Shown here in pieces: positions 35,715 to 41,906 of a stretch of 41,906 nt of DNA. Made by a program: the position numbers and the translations under genes. Position 1 is the first letter of the stretch, and each line of letters begins with the position of its first letter. The stretch is from Flavobacteriales bacterium (GTDB taxonomy: Bacteria; Bacteroidota; Bacteroidia; Flavobacteriales; ECT2AJA-044): positions 1-41,906 of the forward strand of contig JAGWBA010000013.1 of assembly GCA_021296215.1 (NCBI GenBank), written 5' to 3'. Below the pieces are notes generated by a model. It did not search any database and was not told where the DNA came from. It was given only the letters and a program-made list of their open reading frames with translations.

Positions 35715-36650
35715 ATGAAATCGATCCTTATTGCTTTTTTACTGTTCCCCTCGGCCCTCTTGGCTCAAGGGTCCGATTGGCTATTACTGCTGCCCAAGTG
35801 GGAAGTTGGCGAAGAGCGACGGCTGACGATCACGTATAAAGAACGAATCACGAGGAACGATTCGGTGATCAGCGAACGGCTCGATAGCACTAATGACTTC
35901 ATTGAGGTATTGACGGCATCAAGCAACGGATTCACGCTGAAATGGCTTGCTCAGCGTTTTAGGGTCGACGTCTTTACAGACGTACCGGAACTACAGTATG
36001 CCGTGGATCAGATATTGGCCCGAACCGACAGCCTCACCATGGAAGTGAAGGTTCATCCCGCGGGTCGACTCCGGGGATTGCGGAATTGGGATGAAGTCCA
36101 AAGCGTGTATTTCGCCATGTTCGACTACGTAGGCACGTCGCTCAAAAAGAGCGGGATCGAAATGTCCAACGAAGAAGTCGACCAGATGGTGGTTGAAATG
36201 AAGAATAGAGTTGATCAGCGGGTTCAAGTCGAAAAAACCGCTCTTCAGCCATACGAAACGCTTTTTAACGCCTTCAACATCGCCATGCATCGCGACTCCG
36301 TTAAACGTCAAGAAAAGGACATTCCCATCGATTTCGCAAACGAACCTGTTCCCGGGGAGCTCGTCACCCGAATCGTTGAATTAAACGACAGCATTGCCGT
36401 GCTGCAAACACAAACTACGATCTATCCCGAAACAGCCCTCAAAGCGATCAACGACTACCTGAAACTACGCGAAGCTATGGGCGAAGAGCCTCTGGAGCCC
36501 TTAGTTTCAGGGGTATTTTCGTTTGAAGAAACGAACACCTGCCGGTTCGAACGCATGTCAGGATGGTGGAAAGAGGTCACTTTTAAGGCGCATACACAGA
36601 TCAACGAGACCTACATCGAACAGGTTGTGCGGTACACCTTTCGAGAATAG
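35715..36650 (+). CDS. Secreted protein of unknown function
   Basis: A 311-residue protein with a signal peptide (MKSILIAFLLFPSALLAQ) and no membrane helix. The rest alternates polar and hydrophobic residues as in a beta-rich fold (YKERITRNDSVIS, FTLKWLAQRFRV) and then a helical middle (DYVGTSLKKSGIEMSNEEVDQMVVEMKNRVDQ). I do not recognise the family. It sits between the divergent TonB-domain gene and an outer-membrane protein in the same direction (37-base gap), so it may share their compartment. The ORF is intact. Confidence 0.7.
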   Translation: MKSILIAFLLFPSALLAQGSDWLLLLPKWEVGEERRLTITYKERITRNDSVISERLDSTNDFIEVLTASSNGFTLKWLAQRFRVDVFTDVPELQYAVDQILARTDSLTMEVKVHPAGRLRGLRNWDEVQSVYFAMFDYVGTSLKKSGIEMSNEEVDQMVVEMKNRVDQRVQVEKTALQPYETLFNAFNIAMHRDSVKRQEKDIPIDFANEPVPGELVTRIVELNDSIAVLQTQTTIYPETALKAINDYLKLREAMGEEPLEPLVSGVFSFEETNTCRFERMSGWWKEVTFKAHTQINETYIEQVVRYTFRE

Positions 36651-36687
36651 TCCCGTTTCGTATATTGCCGGCTCATAAATAACACTT

Positions 36688-37380
36688 ATGAAGAAGATAA
36701 TTCTACTCGGTTCGTTTATAGCATTTGGACTTAGCACTCAAGCGCAATTGACCCTCGGGCTTAAAGGGGGTTCGGCCCTAAGCGACTGGAATGCCTCCAG
36801 TGACACTTCTGAAATCGACATTATCAGCAAATACGGGAGAAACTTCGCCTTTGCCTTGGAGTATCAAGTAATCGAACGACTTTCTGTTCGGATCGAACCA
36901 GGTTGGAGCGGTCGAGGTGCTACGATCCATCAAGAAGGGTCTGCATGGATTGATGGAATTCAGTACGAGGGGTACTATCGCGAGGAATACGATATCAACT
37001 ATTTCGATATTCCACTCATGGCTCAATTGAACCTCGGTGACGGGCCTCTACGACTGAGGTTCTTGGCAGGATACAACTTCAGCTATGCTACGGGCGGAGA
37101 AGTAAAGGAGATCTTCAACATCGACCCTCCTATTGCGGGAGTTTCAAATTTGGAGAACACGGAGAACCTGAACTTCGAAGATCGCGACTGGAACACCAGA
37201 GATAACGCGGTAATCATTGGTGGTGGACTCAACTTCTTCTTTGGTCGACACGTGGGACTGAGGCTCGATGCCCGCTATTTTATTGGGCAGAGCGATCTGT
37301 TTCTGGACGAGGTGCGCGAGGCGTATAACCGTACATGGATGTTGAACATCGGTCTCGAGTACCGCTTCGAATTCTATTGA
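36688..37380 (+). CDS. Outer-membrane beta-barrel protein (porin family)
   Basis: A 230-residue protein with a signal peptide (MKKIILLGSFIAFGLSTQAQ). Alternating hydrophobic strands fit the small eight-strand OMP barrel family of Bacteroidota (PorT/OMP_b-brl type), for example LTLGLKGGSALSDW, FDIPLMAQLNLG and the terminal LNIGLEYRFEFY with an aromatic last residue. Function in the outer membrane is not known. It is intact and ends one base before the oxyR pseudogene start, with 37 bases to the preceding secreted-protein gene, so the three could share a transcript. Confidence 0.8.
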   Translation: MKKIILLGSFIAFGLSTQAQLTLGLKGGSALSDWNASSDTSEIDIISKYGRNFAFALEYQVIERLSVRIEPGWSGRGATIHQEGSAWIDGIQYEGYYREEYDINYFDIPLMAQLNLGDGPLRLRFLAGYNFSYATGGEVKEIFNIDPPIAGVSNLENTENLNFEDRDWNTRDNAVIIGGGLNFFFGRHVGLRLDARYFIGQSDLFLDEVREAYNRTWMLNIGLEYRFEFY

Positions 37381-37381
37381 G

Positions 37382-38316
37382 ATGACCATACAACAGCTTG
37401 AATACATCATGGCGCTCGATACGCACAGAAGTTTCGTTCGCGCTGCCGAATCGTGTTATGTCACCCGGCCTACCCTTACCATGCAGATCAAAAAGCTCGA
37501 AGAAGAGTGGAGTATGCTCCTATTCGACAGGACCAAGAAGCCTATATAGAGCCAACGGAGTTCGGCAAGCGTATTGTCCAAAAGGCGCGCCAGGTGTTGC
37601 GCGAGATCCACCAGCTCAAAGACATTATCAAATCGGATAAGGAAACGATGGATGGAGAATTCCGCATTGGGGTAATACCAACCTTGGCTCCTTATGTGAT
37701 GCCCCGTTTTCTCAAGCTATTCACAGGCCGACACCCCGAAGTGCGCTTAGTAGTTGAAGAACTACAGACCATGGAGATCATCGACCGACTCAAAGGCGAT
37801 CAACTCGATATCGGACTACTCGTAACACCACTCGACGAACCCGAGATCAGAGAGATTTCGCTCTTCAACGAATCGTTCATGATCTATGCTTCTAACCTTC
37901 ACCCCTTGTATGGGCAAGAAAGCGTAGACCCTGAAAAAATCCCCGATGAAGACCTGTGAATCCTCAATGAAGGTCATTGTTTTCGATCGTAGGTCCTCAA
38001 CATCTGTAGACCGAAGAGCGAACAAATCGATCATCAAGGCTTCGCTTATGAAAGTGGAAGCATCGAAACCCTCAAACAACTGGTCGATCAAAATGGTGGC
38101 TTTACACTTATCCCGGAGCTCTCTGCACGAGAAGGTTCAAAACCCGAAAACATCATTCCATTTGAAGACCCTCAACCGGTTCGAGAAGTTAGTTTAGTGG
38201 TTCACCAAGGCTTTACAAAAGAGTTTCTTTTGGCGGCGCTTCGCGATGATTTTTTAGAGAGCGTACCCGCAAAAGTTCAGAAGAAAAGATCGTACATCAG
38301 AGTCAACTGGAAGTAG
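37382..38316 (+). pseudogene. oxyR: LysR-family regulator OxyR, broken by frameshift and two stops
   Basis: Reconstructed length is about 311 codons. The N-terminal helix-turn-helix (MTIQQLEYIMALDTHRSF, AAESCYVTRPTLTMQIKKLEEE) and a LysR substrate domain are clear. The redox cysteines of OxyR are in GHCFRS-VLNIC, as in peroxide-sensing homologues. Three lesions exist: a missing base near 37544-37549 (TAG at 37547-37549 in frame), TGA 37957-37959 where Trp is expected, and TAG 37990-37992 where Gln is expected. If real, peroxide-responsive regulation by this gene is lost. It follows the OMP gene by one base and lacks its own clear promoter. Confidence 0.75.
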
Positions 38317-38602
38317 GCCAAAACAGGCGAATAAGGCTCAAAACATCACCGTGACAGATTGTCATATACTGTGTATATATATATGTTTTCCAGTTTTTTA
38401 TATTCGATAATCTAAACATACGGTCGAATATCCTCTTTCACCTCACGCTCTAATCTCGACGAACCATTTTAGAACGAAATTCAGAAGGATTGACCTCGCG
38501 CTGTTAAGTAAAATTGTATTTTGAATACTTGGATCCGTTGAGTTTAGCTGACCTGTAATTTCACGATCGAACCTAGCCGGAATGGCCTCCTTCCCTTCTC
38601 TT
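38317..38602. other. AT-rich gap without a recognisable gene
   Basis: About 290 bases between the oxyR remnant and the DPP11 terminator. It is A/T-rich near 38360-38420, with an alternating TA stretch. No open reading frame with family resemblance, RNA gene or intact repeat is seen. It may include decayed sequence. Confidence 0.5.
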
Positions 38603-38641
38603 AAAAAAACACCCACTCGGATACCGAGTGGGTGAAAAAAA
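38603..38641 (-). terminator. Intrinsic terminator after the DPP11-type peptidase gene
   Basis: A perfect 11-bp stem (CACCCACTCGG, loop ATA, CCGAGTGGGTG, 38610-38634). On the minus strand it is followed by seven T (38603-38609), and T-like runs on the other side make it potentially bidirectional. It lies about 45 bases after the peptidase stop. Confidence 0.9.
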
Positions 38642-38680
38642 GGGCGGCCAATAGTGGTCGTCCAAGTATTTTTTAATGCC

Positions 38681-40873
38681 TTATTCTGCCACTTCCATTT
38701 CGGTAGGAATATTGTCTTCACCGACGACCTCCTCCTCCGCTCCATAAACGAGGTCCATCTCATCGACCAAATGGCTGGCTCCGGCCAATTTATCAACAAT
38801 GAACAACACGTAACGAATTATCCACCATGATATTTCGACAAATGCGTTCGTCGAAATTGTAGTCGCTCATGGTTCCCTCCCATACGCGATCGAAATTAAG
38901 CCCGATCAGCTCACCGCGGCCATTGATCGCCGGAGACCCGGAATTTCCGCCACTAGTGTGGTTGCTGGCTATAAAGCATACCGGCAATTCTCCATGTTCG
39001 TTGGCGTAATCGCCATATTCCTTTGACTCCTCCAGTTCGAGAAGTCTTTCCGGAAGGTCGAACTCGTAATCGCCGGCACATATTTTGACACCACTCCGCT
39101 AAGAGTAGTATAATGGTCATAGGTAATAGCGTCGCGAGGCGCAAAACCTTCGACCTTTCCATAACTCAATCTCAATGTACTGTTCGCATCCGGAAAGAAG
39201 CGATCGCGAGAAAACACCTCCATTTGAGCATTCATATACAAGCGATCCATGCTATCGAGTTGGGCTTTCACCGAGTTGTAGTTTGGCGCGAGGTTCGACC
39301 TGTAGAACTGATACATAGCAAGGGTCAAAGCAAATAATTCGTCCTTCTGAAGCTTTTTCAGAGCCTTCTTTGGGCTCATGGTCAAAGGTCATTAAATCGC
39401 TCCTCGCTCGTAAAGTACGAGTCGTTAAAAAGCTCCAGGGCCTTCTCGGCATTCCAGCCATTGAGCTCCGGAGCCCGCATTTCGCTGTTAACGTGATCGA
39501 CGTAATACTGCATCATTTCTACGAAAAGCGTTCTTTCGAGCTCGTCGTTATAGTCTTTGAAATGGCCAGCAGCTTCTACGAGTGCACTGCTCATTTCCGC
39601 TTCAGCCCCTTCGGCTTGTAGTTTTTCTTCGAGGTCGCGTAAGCGATAGATGAAGTACGTGCTGCCCATCGCACGGAAACACGTTTCGAAATAATAGTCG
39701 CGCGCCATCACGGTTGGCGACCATTGACCATAGAGCATGTCGTAATTGGGCAACAAGGTTTTATAACGCGCATCGAACCTTCGATTAGTGGCCACAGCTT
39801 TCTGGAATTGCTCCTCCCGGACCCTCTTCTTTTCAATGGCCTTGGTGAATTCGATTCTCTGCCCAATACCGATCCATTTTTTCCAGCTGTTCGATAAGCC
39901 GGCTTGGGTACTTGCGTATTGAATCTTGATCTGCTCGTCGCCCTTCATTGCTTCGACCATAAGTTCAATGGCCTTTGTTCGCAATTCTATTTTGGCCGGA
40001 TTCCACTGTCCAACCATAAGTTCGAGCTCCGTGGCCGGCATATATTCGTCCGTAGAGCCGGGAAATCCGAAAACCATGGTGAAATCACCCGCCTGAGTCC
40101 CGGCGAGAGAAACCGGTAAATAGTGTTGTGGCTTGTAAGGGACGTTCGATTCGGAGTAATCGGCCGGTGCACTATTCGCATCTGCATAGATTCTAAACAT
40201 GGAGAAATCACCCGTATGGCGCGGCCACATCCAGTTGTCGGTATCGCGACCGTATTTTCCGATGCTCGATGGAGGCGCGCCAACTAAGCGGATATAGTTA
40301 AAGGTTTGAGTTAAGAAAACGAAATATTGATTTCCTGCATAAATAGGATCGAATCTCAGCGTCGAATTCTGTTTCGGCCTCGTACTTTTCGATAAGCGTA
40401 TCCACGTTTTCCTTGATCTTATCGCCTCGTTGTTTTTCGGTCATATCGTCCGTTACCTCGTACAGGACCAATTTAGATACATCCTCGATCCGTTTGATGA
40501 ACTCAACATACAAGCCATCGTTCGGCAATTCTTCGGAGTGATTCATCGCCCAGAACCCATCTCGTAAGTAGTTGTTCTCCAGAGAGGTATGACTCTGAAT
40601 CGCTCCATATCCGCAATGGTGATTAGTCAGCACCAGTCCTTGCTTACTAATGACCTCCCCGGTACAGAAACCACCGAAATGGACGATAGCGTCTTTGAGG
40701 CTCCCTTGATTAACGCTGTAGACATCTTCAGCGGTGATGGTCATTCCCAAGTCCTGCATTTCCTGCTCATTCAACTTCTCGAGCAGCCATGGAATCCACA
40801 TACCTTCTTTGGCGGACAAAGATGTCCATCCGCCCGCTAGGGCGAGAAAAACAATTAGAACAAACTTCTTCAT
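38681..40873 (-). pseudogene. dpp11: S46 peptidase of DPP11 type, with four frameshifts
   Basis: Reconstructed length is about 730 codons, starting at the ATG at 40873 (MKKFVLIVFLALAGGW, signal peptide). Catalytic residues of family S46 are visible: His in TNHHCGYG (His85), the GRDTDNWMWPRHTGDF segment, and Ser in TSGGNSGSPAING. The residue 18 after that Ser is Arg (LNFDRVW), equivalent to Arg673, which gives P. gingivalis DPP11 its preference for Asp/Glu at P1. Frame changes lie near 40338-40350, 39378-39392, 39072-39078 and 38808-38812. The C-terminus VDNSLRYVLF-like to EMEVAE is recovered. It would have released dipeptides in the periplasm. Its motifs survive, so decay is recent or the sequence is faulty. 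Confidence 0.78.
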
Positions 40874-40927
40874 TCGGTCAAATTTTAGGTGCTCAAGATA
40901 CGCAACGAAAAAAATAAAACTGAGGGC

Positions 40928-40958
40928 TTTGGGGAGCGGAATGAACGGGGTAAATTTG
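40928..40958 (+). promoter_or_regulatory. Full Bacteroidota consensus promoter
   Basis: TTTG (40928-40931), 19 bases, then TAAATTTG (40951-40958): both elements and spacing match the consensus. It is 46 bases upstream of the ATG at 41004. Confidence 0.8.
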
Positions 40959-41003
40959 GTTCTGAGCCCCTTGACGGGGACCATTAACATCAAACCCTTT
41001 AGA

Positions 41004-41472
41004 ATGAAAAAATTGATCCTATCCCTGCTCATGCTCGCGGCAACGACCTTTGGCCGGGCGTAGAACGTGAATGACTATTTGGAAATGACCCGCGAGGTGT
41101 TGCAGGTCGAGAAAAAAGCCGCGATCGCTGAAGTAATGCAGTTGACCGAGGAGGAATCTGAAGTATTTTGGGCGTTGTACAACGAGTATCAGGCGGCGCA
41201 ATACAAGATTCAGAACGAACGTATCGCCGTTATCCGTGATTTTGCGGAGAACTACGAAACCATGACCGATGAAAAAGCCGATGAGCTTTGGAACGGAATG
41301 GTTCAATACCAAATGGATTTATTGAAGCTGAAAAAGACCTGGTACGCAAATGTTCAAGAAGTCGCTTCCGACCGGTAAGGTAGTGACCTTCTTCCAGGCC
41401 GAGAACAAGATCGAAGCATTGGTCAACGCTCAGCTCGCTCTTGACATTCCGATGTTGGAGGTCGCTGACTAA
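41004..41472 (+). pseudogene. Small helical secreted protein, broken by a stop and a frameshift
   Basis: Reconstructed length is about 155 codons: a signal peptide (MKKLILSLLMLAATTFG) then a helix-rich, Glu/Lys-rich body (EVLQVEKKAAIAEVMQLTEEESEVFWALYNEYQ, FFQAENKIEALVNAQLALDI). TAG at 41061-41063 sits where Gln after the signal peptide would be expected. Near 41346-41352 one base is extra, so a frame stop (41376-41378) is reached although the adjacent frame continues as KFKKSLPTGKVVTFFQ to TAA 41470-41472. The helical periplasmic character resembles small envelope-stress or sigma-factor-associated proteins of Bacteroidota, but I cannot name the family. The promoter and terminator are excellent. 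Confidence 0.65.
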
Positions 41473-41493
41473 GATAGTGTCAACTATATAGAG

Positions 41494-41522
41494 AAGCCCC
41501 GGGCTGGGCCGGGGCTTTTTAT
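41494..41522 (+). terminator. Intrinsic terminator
   Basis: AAGCCCCGG (41494-41502), a 6-base loop, CCGGGGCTT (41509-41517), then a T run reaching 41520. A perfect 9-bp stem, 22 bases after the previous reading frame ends. Confidence 0.88.
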
Positions 41523-41527
41523 TTTCG

Positions 41528-41535
41528 TATTTTTG
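41528..41535 (+). promoter_or_regulatory. -7 promoter box of the sulP gene
   Basis: TATTTTTG matches TAnnTTTG exactly and lies 31 bases before the ATG at 41566. The -33 region overlaps the terminator and shows no clear TTG. Confidence 0.5.
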
Positions 41536-41565
41536 CGGCCTTTTTAGCGAACGAAAAGAAATCCC

Positions 41566-41826
41566 ATGCGCAAACTCTTTCACAACTTTACCTTCGACCC
41601 TAAATCGGATATTTTATCCGGCCTGACCGTAGCCCTTGCATTGGTTCCAGAGGCCGTGGCTTTCGCTTTCGTGGCCGGAGTCGATCCCTTGGTTGGTCTT
41701 TACGGTGCCTTTATGATGGGTTTGATCACCAGTTTGTTCGGAGGTCGTCCGGGTATGATATCGGGTGCGGCTGGTGCCATGGCGGTGGTGATGGTTCACT
41801 TGATACAACAAGATTCCTATGTATAA
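41566..41826 (+). pseudogene. SulP family anion transporter, truncated N-terminal part
   Basis: The first about 80 residues of a SulP sulfate/bicarbonate-type transporter: [22 protein letters not shown] and [34 protein letters not shown] are the conserved first membrane segments. The full-length family has about 500-600 residues. After MVHLIQQ the family resemblance stops and TAA is reached at 41824-41826. Either an inserted element or a faulty contig end cut the gene. Its own promoter box lies upstream. Confidence 0.75.
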
Positions 41827-41828
41827 AC

Positions 41829-41906
41829 CGGGAGTGTTCACTAAAGTGTGTCATTGGTTAAAAATCTATCTTCAAAATAGTCACATAAATCCCTGCGGAC
41901 ATTAGA
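41829..41906. mobile_element. Possible insertion-sequence terminus or assembly junction
   Basis: Directly after the SulP similarity ends, the sequence reads GGGAGTGTTCACTAAAGTGTGTCA and continues AT-rich with no coding resemblance to the window edge. A GTG/CAC-rich end of this kind resembles the terminal repeats of IS256-like elements. No transposase or second end is visible, so this is tentative. Confidence 0.35.

Noticed and set aside
38560-38585. tRNA-like TTCGATC T-loop on the minus strand
   Set aside because: The flanking bases do not pair as a T-stem and no acceptor, D or anticodon arm is present.
5078-41063. Stop-codon reassignment or readthrough
   Set aside because: TAA, TAG and TGA all interrupt genes here, while all three also end intact genes. 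A recoded codon would not give this mix.
21579-41112. GCGATCGC octamers as a cyanobacterial HIP1-like repeat
   Set aside because: Only four copies in coding sequence, without shared flanks. That is a modest excess compared with the GCCGCAGGC motif and may reflect base composition or coincidence.

Overview
The window looks like chromosomal DNA of a marine-type Bacteroidota, probably Flavobacteriia or a Cryomorphaceae/Schleiferiaceae-like relative. The evidence is C-terminal type IX secretion sorting domains, DUF4294, DUF5916, DUF349, BatA-domain and TIGR02757 proteins, an OxyR/DPP11/SulP repertoire typical of the group, and promoters with the Bacteroidota -7 box TAnnTTTG instead of a sigma70 -10 box. 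It is mostly housekeeping sequence. No rRNA, tRNA, CRISPR, phage or antiphage locus was recognised.

Layout. (1) 20-4166, minus strand: sucC, a bidirectional-looking hairpin terminator, then a T9SS-sorted FnIII protein, accC and a DUF4294 protein. (2) 4334-11537, plus strand: a DUF5916 outer-membrane-type protein broken by one stop codon, lolD, a TIGR02757 protein, a BatA-like von Willebrand protein and a dihydroorotase-like protein with altered metal ligands. (3) 11539-15312, minus: a secreted M36 metalloprotease and a metallo-beta-lactamase-fold hydrolase. (4) 15374-16804, plus: a conserved Bacteroidota protein of unknown function. (5) 16805-19332, minus: glmM and a cysteine desulfurase. (6) 19472-28829, plus: TPR protein, rhodanese, two tandem DUF368 (polyprenyl-phosphate translocase family) genes, aroE, a large DUF349 protein with an acidic repeat tract, uvrB and a LysE exporter. 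(7) 28876-33714, plus: a GAF protein with a decayed histidine-kinase domain, a complete TPR histidine kinase and an amidohydrolase. (8) 33857-41906: a decaying stretch with broken di-haem cytochrome, oxyR, DPP11-type S46 peptidase, a small helical secreted protein and a truncated sulP. Three intact genes lie between them. The end looks like a mobile-element terminus or an assembly junction.

Two patterns go beyond ordinary annotation. First, a hairpin-forming motif with invariant core GCCGCAGGC occurs seven times in 42 kb, always inside genes and in several reading frames. About 0.3 copies are expected by chance. The base pair flanking the core differs between copies but is complementary in all seven, and surrounding bases (CATC upstream, AGA or AAA downstream) are partly conserved. 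This looks like a dispersed repeat or recognition sequence not explained by the proteins. Second, six genes carry internal stops or frameshifts and a seventh is truncated. Every stop whose ancestral codon can be guessed from the protein family is explained by a C:G to T:A change. This is either real gene decay or poor-quality sequence near a contig end. The sequence alone cannot decide between them.
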